A DNA stretch of 64,000 nucleotides, from NCBI GenBank assembly GCA_018806985.1, contig JADANN010000375.1, positions 2,356,001 through 2,420,000 on the forward strand, given 5' to 3'. The position numbers and the translations under genes were made by a program. The notes under the pieces are model-generated. The model ran no database searches and was not told the origin of the DNA. It saw only the letters and a program-made list of their open reading frames with translations. Positions 11,041-23,348 of this stretch are shown piece after piece (within the stretch, counting starts at the first letter, position 1; the number at the start of each line of letters is the position of its first letter). This DNA is from Angiostrongylus vasorum (Eukaryota; Nematoda; Chromadorea; Rhabditida; Metastrongylidae).

Positions 11041-11940
11041 AATGGTGGTGATCTTTTGCATTGATGGAAATGTCAGACTCCTTCTCAGCCTGGGAGACGC
11101 TGTTGAGGAAGGAGGCTTTCACGTTTCTATCGTTTCAGAAAAACGTACAAAATTTTAGAATTGTGAAAATCGTTCGTAGTTTCAAGGATATATTGTATGC
11201 ATTGGTGAATGCTTTATGTTAATTCGTCAAACCTTTATGTACTGCGAATAAGTCTGCAAATGTCTCGTGGGGAAGTTTACAGGTGACTTTGCCCTTAGGA
11301 AATGATTAACCGATCTGATACAGTATGAATGGATAGAGAACATTCCATATTTACGAACGACGTTCTCCATATTCTGGATGTAAAATGAAAAACAGAGCGC
11401 ACACGATTTATCCGAGATGAACACCTCAGCCGGTATTCTGGTGAATTCTATGAGAGACAAGGCGACAAATGCTCATTCCGATCAAGGACCATCCGAACAA
11501 ACAGAAAAGATTGACCACCTATACGTATGCGGCCGAAACACAGCCAAACAAACAAACGAAGTGCTGGGAATCGTGCACCGTTTGAGGAGCAAGCTATTCA
11601 AGTAGTTAAGCATAACCATAACAGAGACGGCTAAGAGAAGGGCGAAACGAAGGACGCAGATGGTGTGGTGGTGAATGTGTTAGCCCCCTGGAAAGGTTGA
11701 TAGCGTGTTCAGTTTCCACAGCATGCGCCAACGGGCCAAAATTTTGCAAATATCTCAGCATCACTACGGTTATATTTCACATAGTACCCTGCCATTGAAA
11801 AAATAGTGAAGAGCAAAAGAACTGACAATATTGTGATATATTTAAGCACACTTTTGAAACGCACCGCCATATAACCTCGGTAGTAGAATAATCAACATCT
11901 GTTTAAAATGTTGAGCTTACACGAGGTTGATAAAACAGTT
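11041..11940 (+). repeat. Module X
   Basis: Reappears inverted at 44310-45215, for example ATCTGATACAGTATGAATGG near 11313 and AAATGTTGAGCTTACACGAG near 11907. It contains an S1 fragment at 11640-11812. In C3, X lies directly next to the module containing S2, whereas here M1 and the spacer start intervene. Confidence 0.75.
11640..11812 (+). repeat. S1 fragment
   Basis: Forward S1 remnant: TGGTGTGGTGGTGAATGTG near 11659, GCGTGTTC near 11702 and GCAAATATCTCAGCATCAC near 11746, ending at TACCCTGCCATTG. Confidence 0.7.
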
Positions 11941-11959
11941 TTCAGTTTTTTCATTCATA

Positions 11960-12195
11960 AATGAGTTCATTGTTCATTGCACGATTTCCTCGTTGTTCTC
12001 CACTGACTGTGCTCCTTTTCTGACTTCCCACGCAATGTGAGGCCTTTATTTCTTTTCCACCTCTTATTCCTTTCACATATTTTTCACCAAACTATTCTTT
12101 TTTTTTCTCAATTTCACAGGTTTTTTTTGCCCCATATGCCGCCGAGCACATGATAGAGTCAAAGATTTTTATCAGAAGCAAAAAAGGATACGCAG
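11960..12195 (+). repeat. Duplicated intron/exon-like segment
   Basis: Matches 43110-43340 in the same orientation (CATTGCACGATTTCCTCGTT near 11977; GAGCACATGATAGAGTCAA near 12146). Both copies have a pyrimidine-rich stretch ending in a splice-acceptor-like TTTCACAG or TTTAACAG. This could be the end of an intron from a captured host gene, but the following reading frame is short and not the same in the two copies. Confidence 0.45.
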
Positions 12196-12353
12196 TTGTT
12201 AAATAGGATATTTTCTGCGTGAGGCTTTTTAGTCTGATCTCACATCACTTCGAGATTTCGATAATCCACTTGCTGGGAAACAAAACGCCCGGTTTTCGGT
12301 GTATCAGGTATGGTACCCATAAACTCTTGTTTTTCGTCTCTTTTAATTATCCA

Positions 12354-12480
12354 GAATCTCGCTACTGATGTATTTCAAGGCGGCTCTAAGGCATTTACTG
12401 TTGCTGTGTCTGACTTCACCGAAATGGACGAATCTGTCGTACAAGCCTACTTTCTTACTTACAATAGATGTTTTTCTATG
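12354..12480 (+). CDS. Possible host exon (unidentified protein)
   Basis: An open stretch preceded by a splice-acceptor-like TTAATTATCCAG ending at 12353 and followed by ATG|GTAACG, a possible donor. The frame gives about 42 residues with ordinary composition, including DFTEMDESVVQAYFLTYNR. I do not recognise a family, no partner exon is visible nearby, and no second copy exists in the window. It may be a chance open frame. Confidence 0.22.
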
Positions 12481-12609
12481 GTAACGAAAAAAAAACAACA
12501 AAAAAGTCTGACTATAAAAAGTTGAAAAACCCTCGGCGTTTTTTTTGTCAAGAAGTAGAGCTTCGCTGTCGGAATTCGAAAAAAGGAAGGTTGACTTCTT
12601 TTAAGCTTT

Positions 12610-12915
12610 TTATTTAGTGCCTATTATAATTTTTCATGGTACAGTATTACGTGTGAAACAACCACAATGATGCTGAGATAATCTCGAAACTCCGGATCGC
12701 AGGTGCCTGCAGTGGAGAACGAACGTGCTAAAAGCTTCCCAAATCGATTCCGTTGATGGGTTGATGCTGATGGCAGTAATCGATAGAATGCTAGCTGATA
12801 GACAGACGAAAAGAAGCACCCGTATGGCGTTGTGGTGAACGCGTTATCCCTCGGAGAGGGTAATAGCGCGTTCGTTCCACACCGCAGACACCTGCGGTGC
12901 AGTGTTTTGCAGAAA
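12610..12915. repeat. S1 pair, opposed halves
   Basis: A reverse S1 half (12610-12728, with a CAGTATTACGTGTGAAACAA landmark) is followed by a forward half (12729-12915, GTTGTGGTGAACGCG and GCGTTCGTTCC). The join differs from the common foldback centre, so the arrangement may be independent or rearranged. Confidence 0.65.
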
Positions 12916-14939
12916 AGAAAGATTGCCTGATATCTTCTTATAGTCCATTCGACAATAAAAGAAATCTTTCCAGCTAACCCCAAAGCTACGCAACGTCCGG
13001 AAACTGAATCACTTAGAAAACCGAAACTGTCCAGCTTTTTCTGTTACTTATGAGACATCTTAAAGCTAAATTATAATATTTCTCCTCTAAAGTATATCTG
13101 CAGAAAAGATTGAAATCTAATTTCAGCAAGAAGGCACTCAAGATTCAGCATTAGAATCGACTGTAAGATCGTATATATTTTCGTCCCTTTCTCAATTCTC
13201 AATCGATCGGGATTTGCGGGAGCATTCAAATGCTGAATTAAAAAGTTCTGCACAACCTGTTATGTGCTTGTGAAAAGAAGAGGAAGCATCACTCGACACA
13301 CGGTTTCTGAACATTCCAAAAAAAATGGAAAAATACTATCAATAAGAAACAGAACAAATTTGTAAGCTTTATTGGTGGAAACACTATAGTCAAAGACGCT
13401 GGGGGAAATTCTTCCGCTCTTTGCTGCAAGTTATGTTTTATTAAAACAGTAAAGTATCTGGTAAGAGACAACAGAAGGTCTGCACGTGGGCCAAGGCTAA
13501 AAAGATCCCGGGATATTTGTCCCTTATAAGAAAGCCTTCTCAAAATGGGGCCGTGAAATCTCCAACTTTTTGACCAGAAGAATTCATTCAGTCTTGAGTA
13601 ATTAGCTCAAAGGAAGATCTTCTCCTTCTTCTGGATATTAAAATTGCTTAGTCGCGATGAGATGGTTAGGAGGAACACACCACATCCAAAAGCGGCTACC
13701 GCAATCGTCATTTGAGATCTTTGAAATCCCCGCGCTATGAAAAGCTTGGAAGAAATATTCACATAACGTTTTTTCATTAAAGAGATTTCGGCAATTAAGC
13801 AAACCAATCGCCAGGCAAGTGAGTGCGACAAGACGTCGGTGATTTTGATACAATCAAAAGAAATGTTTAAAAATGCAGTTGATTTACTCAGCATCCGAGA
13901 AAGTAGGCAAAATTTTTTAGGCAACGGTGAGTCAGAAGACGCAGGTGTCGCAGGTTGGTGCAGATTCTCTCGCTTTTCGTCGACTTCGCTTTTCTTCCTT
14001 TTTGTTTCTCATTCTTTTCCGTCGATTTCTTCTAAGTGTTGTTCAGATAATAACCACCGCTGCGCAACAAGCGCAAACATCTGGGCCGTTAGGGAAAAGT
14101 GGTCAGAAGGATTTTATTCTTCTCCTCTTCACTTTTTTTCTTATTTCTTTTTCTATGCTCCATCCTTTCAAATCGTCTATTTTGCTTTAATATCGACGTC
14201 CTCTCGTCTTTCTTCATCGATTTGGAGAGTTGGGCAAGTTTTGTTTTACCCAGAAAAAGTGATCCGATGAAGTTTCGTTTCCCCGTCTCTCTTTTTAACT
14301 TTCGATTTTGCTAAACCGCTATCAAGTCATGTCAGTCATCTGCAGGGCTTCTTCGTAGACTTCTTTCGCAGATTTCAGTCTAGAACGGAATGATAATTTT
14401 CCATCCAAAGAAAAACCCCTCATTCTTTACTTTTCCGGTTTTTTTGAAACCTGTTCGTAAACGGACTTCCCAAACATCTGAAGTGTCTGGACGAGAAGCG
14501 CTTCTGTGACTACCGTAGTCCTTAACTCCATGACGTAACATTTTCGTTTAGGTGCTGTGGAAGGCGTAATTGAAGGTGGAAGCTGACAGAGAACACAAAC
14601 GGTCTCAGCTTTTTCTTGTATTGGATGGATCCATCAATTTCACCTCTTTCTTTTTGCTAAGCCTCGAATTTCTGTGCATTCTTGTAGATTTCGTGGAGTC
14701 GCTATCAAATTTATGTAGTGCTTTCGATTTCGAAATAGTCTAAATATTCAATCAAGAGTAATAAATGTTTTTAAGCCAAATTCTCCCACATTTGTGCAAA
14801 TATCCACTTTTCTGGCTTCCGATTTTGCACGGTCTTTTTTCCAAGCAGCAGCGTAAATGTTAATGTTGATTGTTTCCATAAGGCAAAACGAGTGCGTTCT
14901 CTTTTGTGAATCATTTGAATCTTCTGCTTCTTTTGAAAA
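12916..14939. other. Spacer interior, no gene recognised
   Basis: About 2 kb of AT-rich DNA with pyrimidine-rich stretches at 13970-14320. Open frames at 13607-13924 (minus) and 13839-14270 (plus) overlap each other and show no domain. A few splice-site-like signals occur (TTGTTCAG near 14049, TTTCGTTTAG near 14552), so pieces of a host gene cannot be excluded. This is the only long stretch of the window with no repeat copy that I could find. Confidence 0.5.
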
Positions 14940-15199
14940 TGATAAAGCTCTCGGCGATGATGTATCCCTGAGGGATGCGTCATTCATTCCTCTTAATCAA
15001 GCATCGTTTGGAGGTGACTGAATGCATGTCTGGCCTTTGCGACGACTCGCGGTGGCCTACCGATGTATCGAGCCAGTGCTGCTATCCTCTCAGACAAATC
15101 TGTTACCAATATGCCGACCCCGGAGAGGACACCTCTAGTCACTTGCGCTACACGATCCGGTACTTCGGTCACAGGGACTGGAAATCCATGTAGTCTCTG
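14940..15199 (+). repeat. Module V fragment
   Basis: Resembles 3930-4090 and 63820-63960, with GATAAAGCTCTCGGCGATGA near 14940 and a GACTCGCGGTGGCCTACCGA landmark near 15044. The same landmark precedes the M1 copy at 36215, so a V-M1 junction is shared by two loci. Confidence 0.65.
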
Positions 15200-16525
15200 A
15201 ATACTCATCAACGTACGAAGTCTTTGCCAGCTCACCAAGATGCTACTATACTTCCAATTTTTATGGTTGTCGTTCTTAGTTATCCGCCTCCTGCTTTACT
15301 AACAAGAGTAGCGAAAAATACATTTCACCGTATTTTGGCTTCACCACTTCCATCAAAACCTTCCTAAGGAAGCTATGGATTTTGCACGAGTTGCCAGTGA
15401 GCAAATTTGAGAATAAGTTCTGGAAAAAATCGTCACGGTCATGGTTATGTTCCCCTTTTTCTTTTTCATTAACTTCGCCAAAGCTAGTCGATAAACGTTG
15501 AAGAGATGTCTACTAATAGGAGAGCAATTCGATGAAATTCTCTATGATGGTCGAAAATGAACACTTGCAAGGTGTAGGGGATCTCGTCAATTATTCATAC
15601 TTATGAGCCAGTCTATGGAACTTCACAACAATCGTGCCGATTAATTCGAAGGACGACGCAAGAAGAAGGACAGAAAACCTGGACAAGCCCCCAAAAACGC
15701 ATCGCGCTTTTATGTGCCTGGGCGTCGGGAGCGGTGCTGTCTTGACTCAACGTGTTTCGGTTGTATGAATGCAAATCGATCGCTTTTGACTGGCAAAGGC
15801 ATTTCGTGGTGCTGCTGACGCTGCTTACTGTGACTTCGACGACGACTACGAAGAAGGAGCAAGTTACTTTTCTGTTCTTTACCTGCTTTAACCTGAACAT
15901 AACATAAGGCCTTAAGAGTTTTATAGCTTCTAAAGCGCAACCATGTGACTAATCTAAAATTCTTTCCGCAGTTCTGCGAGGTTACGACTTTCTCATAAAA
16001 CGAACTGATGCATGCGCCATGAAGCAAATTTAACCTGAATTGACTATTGGTGAAACAAGTTACAGAATTTATCCTACCTGAAGCTTGTTTGATCATTTGA
16101 CAACTCCATTAGTAGGTACTAAACTTTGAAACCTAGTGCCACCTATCATAGAACATAGGATAAGGGTAGTCCGAAATTTTGACAAATCTTGACTTGCAGC
16201 ATTTAAATATTGGGTTGGGGCATATGTTCGCCATGTCTTTTTCTAAAATCGTTAATGTATGCTTAAGTTAACAGGAAATCGAATTTGAGGTATCACGGTG
16301 TCCAAACGGCATCGACGCGGCGTTGGCGTGCTACCGCACCTGCTAAGTGAACGCGTGGCCACGTGGCCTATACACGTATCACTCACTTGATAACTAGTAG
16401 AAGGCTGTGGTGAAATGAGTTGGAGCTCTTCTGTCATCCATCGCGACTGCTACGAGAAGCACAGCAATTCTACCTTGTGTTTATTGGGTTTCACCGGCTC
16501 TGGAATTTACACCATAAGGTATGCT
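15200..16525 (-). repeat. Module M1, right-arm copy
   Basis: Inverse of 8634-9936 with about 1-2% difference by eye. It carries the same two overlapping open frames on the minus strand (15710-16096 and 15613-15900). The boundary with the S2-bearing module is at ATAAGGTATGC near 16515, matching the boundary at 45235 where M1 is absent. Confidence 0.75.
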
Positions 16526-16799
16526 ATACGGAGCTTGAGCGTGGAAGAGAAATCCACTTCATGCTATCGGCAATTTGTGCTGCCTCGATAAAAGTTGGAC
16601 AAAGTGATTCTCCTTTAGGAGAGGTGAAGGAAGAAAAAATGGCAACAGTGATGAACTGGGCACAATTGGCGAAACACCTCACACCGAAGGCATCTTAATC
16701 ACAAGGTATGGATAGTATTTTATTGTAATGCTGTTATTGCAGGGAAAACAACATTACTGCCGTAATCAAAAATGTATAACTTTTATCTACTGCCCAGTA

Positions 16800-17300
16800 G
16801 TTTTCTTTCGCGGCAGGGTGTTGTTTGAATCGTAACCACAATGACGCTGAGGTACGTCGATAACTCGGACCTCAGGCCAAATCGAACCGCGATTACACTT
16901 TTCGGGGCTCACATGTTGCGCAAGGCACCACTTAGGCCTTCGTTCTTCCTTTCTCTGAGCCACTCTTTTTATCCAAACGGTGCCATCATCAATCACCCGC
17001 TAACGGAAATGATCTGAGGAGCACAAATCGGCATTAAACTCACTCACGTTAAAGTTATACACTGTGATTTCTACTACAACCGTGGCTTAAATGAGTTACC
17101 GGTTTGTGCTCCTCAGATCATTTCCGATGAGCGGTGACCGGTGATGGCACCCTTATGGCAAAAAGACTGGCTGACAGAAAGGCAGAACGAAGGGCTCTAC
17201 GGTGCATGCGTAACACGTCAATCCCTGGAAAGGGTAGTCACTGTTTGATCCGGCCTGGAGTCCAAGTTTTGCAAATATCTCGGTATCACTGTCACAACTA
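16800..17300. repeat. S2 head-to-head foldback, right arm
   Basis: Reverse unit with CAAGGCACCACTTAGGCC, a centre near 17070-17100, then a forward unit with GCGTAACACGTCAATCCC and GTTTGATCCGGCC. Matches 7860-8345 inverted and 45515-46040 directly. Confidence 0.78.
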
Positions 17301-17464
17301 TCCTAATGAGCACTTAGTCTAGCACCATTTATTTCGCGAAGGCTGCAAAAACAGTAGAACTCTTGCCTGATTTAAGCGCTGCAATGCTGCTTCTTCCGAC
17401 AATGTGCAATAAACATTCAGTAGCTAGAGGACCAAACGAGTTGCAAATATCGAAAACACACAAA

Positions 17465-17760
17465 TGAGGTATTTGCAAAACTCCGGGCTGCTGGTGTCTG
17501 CTGTGGGGAACGAAAGCGCTATTTTCCATTCCGTGGAATAACGCGTTCACCACCACACCACCATGCGGGTCCTTCTGTTTCGCCTGTCTCTCAGCTAGTT
17601 TAGAAAACTAAAGGACCCTCATGGTGTGGTGCTGGACGTGTTACTCCCCGTAAAGGGTAATAACGTGTTCGGTCCTCACTGCAGACACCTGCGGTCCGGA
17701 GTTTGCAAATATCTAAGCATCGACGTGGTAGTATTTCGCATAATATCTTGTCGTGAAAAT
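17465..17760. repeat. S1 head-to-head foldback, right arm
   Basis: Reverse unit ending at CTCTCAGCTAGTTTAG near 17588, then a forward unit with CTCATGGTGTGGTGCTGG. Same design as the S1 foldback at 7405. Confidence 0.76.
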
Positions 17761-17789
17761 TGTAAAGGCAGGAAATAAAACGGTTAAGA

Positions 17790-18050
17790 GTGTGATTATA
17801 ACTATAGGCTCAGCTTAAGTCCCGCTGATGGGTGATTGCTGAAGGCAGGGGATCGATAGAACTAGCTGAGAGACAGGCGAAGCGAAGGAGTCGCATGGTG
17901 TAGTGGTGAAAGCGTTACTCCCCGGAATGAACAATAGCGCTTTCGTTCCCTACAGCAGACACCTGCTGTCCGGAGTTTTGTCTCAGCACCGTTAAAATTT
18001 ATATTTCGCAATATACCCTGCCATTAAAAACAGTAGGCAGTAAATAAAAC
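17790..18050 (+). repeat. S1 monomer, right arm
   Basis: Forward S1 unit missing part of its 5' region, with GCATGGTGTAGTGGTGAAAG near 17893 (the best box-A match of the family: TGGTGTAGTGG) and GCTTTCGTTCCC. Direct counterpart at 46500-46800. Confidence 0.72.
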
Positions 18051-18054
18051 GGTT

Positions 18055-19640
18055 AAGATACAGATGAGACTTTGCTTTATCCATCTATAGGCTCAGTGTT
18101 ACTGCCACCTGCTACATTTCTTTATATCTTTTACATAATAGAGGCCATTAAGTTGTTAATACGATACTCATTTATTTAGTTACGGACTGTTAGCATGCAT
18201 TACGTAAACAAGTAAGTACACACATCTTCAATTTTAGTGACAACAGAAAATAAGGGAGAAGTGAAAATGGGAAAAGCGACGCCTTTTTTTTTGGATGGAA
18301 TGGGAGGCTGGTGTATACCAATTCGTTACTGAATTCTAACCAGCAAGGTGATCTGGTGCATTGCGGGTACGAGTCTTCTTGTGGAGTTGTCAATAGTGCG
18401 TGAAATAGTGATCGAGTATAAACTGACGGTTTTGATATTTGTTTTCGAGCCATAGAGATGTGATGGAGGTGCAGGCAATACATATGGGCCTTACCTTTGC
18501 ATTCCTGTTGAGGTCATTTAACTTATTCTATCCTTTGTTTCACCATGTGTTATACACTAATTGTGTACTTCTCTTAGAACTACTTACCCTTGCTATACAA
18601 TGTATTATTATTCAATTCTTTGTTCGAATTTGAAGAACCGAGTGTTTGTCCATGTTCATTTCTGTCAAGAAAGACAAGGTAAGGTAGCACCTCCTTATAG
18701 CTCGACCTTGCGATCTTCTCCGTTCCATTCGAACATCAGCAGGGTCACGCCATTCGCTTATCTTCTTATCACATGTTTTGCGTCAGTTTATTCATTCTTC
18801 GCATGAGTAGACATCTATTGGTGTGCCTTTCACTTATACATCCACTTTTTCTGTGACGGCTTGCTATTCCTCTACATTACGGTGTGTATTCACCCTAGCA
18901 GACTCTATGTTGTTATAACTGCACCTCCTTAATTATGTTTCACCTGCCACTTGACGATGCAACTGTATACATTGTACGTATACTTGTTAACCATGTTACT
19001 TTCATCATTCTTGTGCTGATATAATGCATATAAACGGTTCAATTCTCCAAGTGTTTAGCCTTCTCCGTTGCAACAACAGAAATCCCGCAAAGCAAATTCG
19101 TATGAAGTAGAGCAATTCTACATCGAACTAGTGAATTATTCGGTTTTAACAGCAGACTCGATGTACTGTATTCCACGGAGCTGACCATTACATATATTAG
19201 CGCGCAAGGCTCCTACTTGCCTAAATTTCAAAAGTCCGTAAATCAGTGGGAGGTTAGAGTGCCTCACTATCTCCCGTAATATGGCCCTTATCCCAGATTG
19301 ATTTTCCGATCCAAGGAAGATTCATTTCTCATAGTGCGCGAAGAACATATGATTGACTTTGGTCCATCTAAGGAGTTGAATGGTGTACTTCCGTTAGCAG
19401 GTTGATTGTTGGATTGCTTTTTGAAGTAGATTTTTATTTGAATAGGGAAATATCATCCGAATAATAAGATGTGGTGTGTTAGAGTATTTTGGTGGCCTAG
19501 TGCCGGCGAAATTGCCGAAATGTCAGCCGTCGCATTCTAAAAAAGAACAGACACCAAACTCATGCTAGTCTAAGCAAGAAACCCAAGGTAAATTGGAAGT
19601 CGGTCTTTTGGGTCACATGACTCACAATTAATTGAAACTA
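18055..19640. repeat. Module W, right-arm copy
   Basis: Direct copy at 46800-48400 is nearly identical (two or three differences per 100 bases by eye). The palindromic partner 5825-7400 is clearly more diverged. It carries the unassigned open frame 18190-18483. Confidence 0.75.
19493..19533 (+). other. PLE-end (hammerhead-like) motif relic
   Basis: Plus strand reads GGCGAAATTGCCGAAATGTC then AGCC. This keeps a 4-bp stem with an AAA(T) loop and the GAAA core, but the upstream CTGANGA strand is replaced by CCTAGTGCC. Same in 48254-48293. Confidence 0.5.
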
Positions 19641-20700
19641 ACTTGTTGAAACAGGTTTGTATGTGAAATCACAACAATGGTATCCACAGCTGCAACCATA
19701 CTGTGGTCATGACTAACGTATCTGGGATTGGGAAGAGCGAATCAGTGATAGACAGGTGATTACTGTGAATAGAGGCACACTTTAAATGCCTTTTTTTTCG
19801 TTGAATGGAGACAATTACGGCTGGTATTATCGTTGCGCCTGCTATCAGTGAGGTAAAGAACGAGACGACGAGAGGAATTGGAGGAACTGTCATTATAGTA
19901 ATCATAACATGTGAATATAGTACTAGAATTAGACCATCTGCATGAAGACAGATGGTAAGTGCTATTGCTATTTAACTCAAGATAAGCGAATATTGAACGG
20001 CTGGTTCTTAAATGAATACTGTGTTTCGAAGCTTCCTGCACATGCCTACTTTTTTGCGGCACGCTTGGCTTGGAATCCACAACAATTTCACTCTCAGATC
20101 TCGTTCCACAGGCACACACAATGGAAAAGACCACTACCTGCCGAGATGAACACGTAGGTGTAGCGAATGAATCAAAGAACACTCAAGCTATTTAGGAATA
20201 AACTAGCGAATCTGCTTAATTTGTAAGGATTGTAAGAATAATAAAGCGGTACTGTATGAGACTATGAGAAGTGGAGCAATATTTCAATAATCGGACCATT
20301 GCCTAACTTCTCTATCGAAAATTGTACGCTTTAATAGCAATTCTTTATGACTGGTGGAAGACTATTTTGGTTTCCACCATTGTTGAGTCTGCAATAGATA
20401 AAAAGGACGAGTGAAGCGCAGAGGTAAGTGGTCCCTATAGGACACACCTCGCTTTTGCTTCGATCCCACACCCCAGGTCCACCAAGCTTTTCATCTCTAC
20501 CAGCGGGCCACGAAAATGTACAAGGCTTGTCAACAAAGGTACCAGCACTTACTGATACATTGGCAGGTCACCGCGAGTCATTATACAGGCCAGATATACA
20601 TTCATTCATCTCAAACGTTGCTTTAAGAACTATGATGCATGGCGCATCCCAATCGGATTGATCAACGATGAGAGCTTTATCCTTTGTCCTTCGTAAATAT
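19640..20700. repeat. Module V, right-arm copy
   Basis: Inverse of 3920-4905 and direct match to 48400-49400 (TGGTCCCTATAGGACACACC near 20430). It is closer to the C3 copy than to L. Confidence 0.72.
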
Positions 20701-20705
20701 ATCTG

Positions 20706-20706
20706 C

Positions 20707-20750
<44 letters not shown>
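20706..20750. repeat. (TA)n microsatellite, right arm
   Basis: Alternating TA tract at the mirror position of 3857-3913. The array differs in length and interruptions between arms. Confidence 0.96.
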
Positions 20751-20751
<1 letters not shown>

Positions 20752-20849
20752 GTACCCCACTTGCATGAATATTTCGATGGTTCATGGTCAGTGGTTTTGC
20801 ACGCCCCAACAAAATTTTCATTGCTTTGGAGTTCCGCTGGTTTAGCCAT

Positions 20850-21135
20850 TGTGGTTCCGTGGAGTCCCGGGGTCAGCAAGACCAAAGTCTGTCCCAGGTT
20901 GTCGCCACTACAGGCAGTCACCGCCTTTGTGGATCAGAAGGAGATTTGCCACCAAGCGACAAGTTTAATACAAGGATGGTTGTGGTTCATGATATTGGTT
21001 TACTCCTAGCTGGGTTTTCTGACAGAGGTTTTCTGACAGAAATGCCGGACTCCTTCTCACCCAGGGGCACCCAGTTGAGAGATCGACACCCCGATGTACA
21101 ACGCAGCCCGCCACCCAGGAACACCTTCGAGCCGC
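20850..21135 (-). repeat. Repeat D copy, right arm
   Basis: Reverse complement of the D landmarks (AGGTTGTCGCCACTACAGGC near 20897, GGACTCCTTCTCACCCAGGG near 21046). Confidence 0.7.
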
Positions 21136-22789
21136 AATGAGGCGTTAAATAGTTGTGACGTTTTAAGAGTTGAAAGGATAAAAGATCTCTAGTGGAAATC
21201 AAACCAACAATGTTTTCACTTCTATTTTTTTGCCTGCTACAGTTTTTTACGGCATGGTATTAACAGCTTTATGACATTTAAGGACACATTACCATTAGCG
21301 AGTGGTAGTATTCGTAGCACCTCTATTTAGAGATACACATGCTACCCGTTTTGTTACACAGTACTCAGTGATTATCCCACGCCAGAAACATAAGATACAC
21401 ACTGTCGCCACAACCAGACGCCCTTTGGTACGACATGCCTTTCAGTGGACTTTGTTGGTTTCTTTTTGCAGTTCTAGTTGTTTTTGATGCTTTATTGTTT
21501 TCGCTTTTATACAACACTTGTCTTCAAAACGTTTTCAGGCTATTCGGTGATTGCTAGATCCATCAGCTATTGCTCAAACGTCTCTGACATCCAAAGAGAG
21601 CACGGCAACTTCTGTGTGAGTGACTTATCGCTGAGGCTAAATCTGCTTAAGAATGAATGTAGAAATCCTAGTAAGAGCTGTGTTGATCAACCTTGCATTG
21701 GCATGAAACTAAGCAGAGGTATCCAGTTGGCCCTACTTTCGCTCCGCAAAAAACCACTGAGATGAAGAATTGCTCGATAGAAAGTCTTCAAATATCGTCA
21801 AGGACCCACATATTACTCGAGTACGTCTCTGCTGCTTGCAAATGTCAGATTTTAAGTGCCTTCACTCTGCAGTTTTGGTATTGTGAACGTGGAAGAATTT
21901 CGGGACTTGTTATGTTGTTATGACCACCGACAGCAACTAAGAAGATGGCTATGAATCAGTGAGGTAGGTAGACAATGTTAGACGTTAAGTTAAAATCACC
22001 TAATGGGTTGCTTATTAGATCTGGCAACTTGTTTAAGCGTTGCAGCCGAAATAGGTGAGGCAACAAATTCCTGCAAACATTTCTAGCAGCCCGTTAACTA
22101 CGGAGTGCAGCTTGTCTGGTTTTCGGACTTCGCCGATGACGATCTGCCAATGAGAATGTGTCATTCATCTCTATAGGCAGTGAAATCATTTTCATTGAAA
22201 TATCCGCTTCTTCTTCTTCTTTTGCTCTTTTTTCTAACACATTCGTCGTCTATGGTGCCCGCAACATACAAGCCGCACTGTTAGCTCTTCCTAGTTGTTT
22301 CTATAATGATTCGAATGTGGAGACTGCGCAATGTGATATCGCCAGTTCTGAATTCACCTATTTCACCTAAATTTAGATTTGGGTAAATCTTTGAAGAATA
22401 TTCTGGGGGGACACGAAATTTGCCTATTAAATTACGTGTCACAAAGGTGACTGTTTGAATATTTTATTAGGCAGGTAAAGATAAATGACGAAGGACTACC
22501 GATGTGTCGTGTCTTTGTCTTCCCGGCCTTCCAAGGAATGGGAGATTTGCTAAGGCTGAGGACCGAAACCAAACCAACAGTGTTGCCGCTGCTGATCACT
22601 CGTTTTTGGTCTATTTGATGGAAGTTTCTCATATGTTGTCTTCTCTATGAAATAAAGCTATGCAAAAAAAAGAAAAATTAATAATCCGGAACCTGAAAAA
22701 CTAGTCGCTTATGCATTCGATGAATTTTTTCACTATATTTTGCGAAACCGACGCTATATTAACCTCACCGCTGACCAAATTATCCAGTG
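21136..22789. repeat. Module U, right-arm copy
   Basis: Inverse of 1791-3489 and of 62430-63815. It lacks about 58 bases present in L near 2200-2260. No conserved reading frame. Confidence 0.7.
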
Positions 22790-23348
22790 AATTCGAGATA
22801 AGCCGAAACTCTTCCGTCAGAAGTGCAATCATCTTGGCTTTGTAATTGGCGGACCTTCGATGGTTCTGCGAATGCTTTTTTCAGCCAATGCAGCTTCAAC
22901 CATAACTGCTGCTCAACTCTCCTTGGGATTTTCTTTCACACCTCTTTGTCACGTTTTGCAACCTCGGAACTCAATTCGAGGCTGCCTGTTGATCGGGAGG
23001 TACCTCGTAAGCGTATCAGCTCGAGTGTTTCTGAAGGCAGACCGCTCTTGTTAATCTTCGAATTCTCATTTTCGAATTCTCGGCTTTCATAGCTCCTCCG
23101 TACAAATATAGAACCATCAACTCGTTTTCTTCGTCGATGTTGTCAATGAAGGCATCTTCCCAAGAGCTGACAAGTCAGATTAACAAACTCCAGTTCATGG
23201 TAATTTTGGGATTGGTTCTTTGAATCTAGCGACGTTTTTCTCCTGTCCACGAGAAATGAAATCTCTTACTAAGGAGGGGATGGTTTGATACTGTGGAGAG
23301 TTCTGGGATAGCAACGACATCGGTTAGGCAAGACCTTTGGTTTAATAT
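22790..23348 (-). pseudogene. RTE-A endonuclease C-terminus and linker, right arm
   Basis: Mirror of 1233-1790. Minus-strand translation gives CLTDVVAIPEL, the SNH-type EN motif and the EN-RT linker, with stops. The EN 5' side abuts the RT start at about 23349, where the RT points the other way. The orientation (inverted 5' segment ahead of a forward 3' segment) is what twin priming predicts for a 5'-inverted non-LTR insertion. Confidence 0.82.

Larger units (their letters stand above)
9937..15199. other. Unpaired spacer between the palindrome arms
   Basis: About 5.3 kb with no inverted partner inside the palindrome. It is not unique: 11041-11940 reappears inverted at 44310-45215, 11960-12195 reappears directly at 43110-43340, and S1 fragments lie at 10345, 11640 and 12610. 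The rest (12916-14940) is AT-rich with pyrimidine tracts and no gene I recognise. Confidence 0.8.

Noticed and set aside
13607..14314. Overlapping frames on both strands in the spacer as a membrane-protein gene
   Set aside because: The hydrophobic stretches come from T-rich tracts, the frames overlap on opposite strands, and no family motif or convincing exon set is visible.
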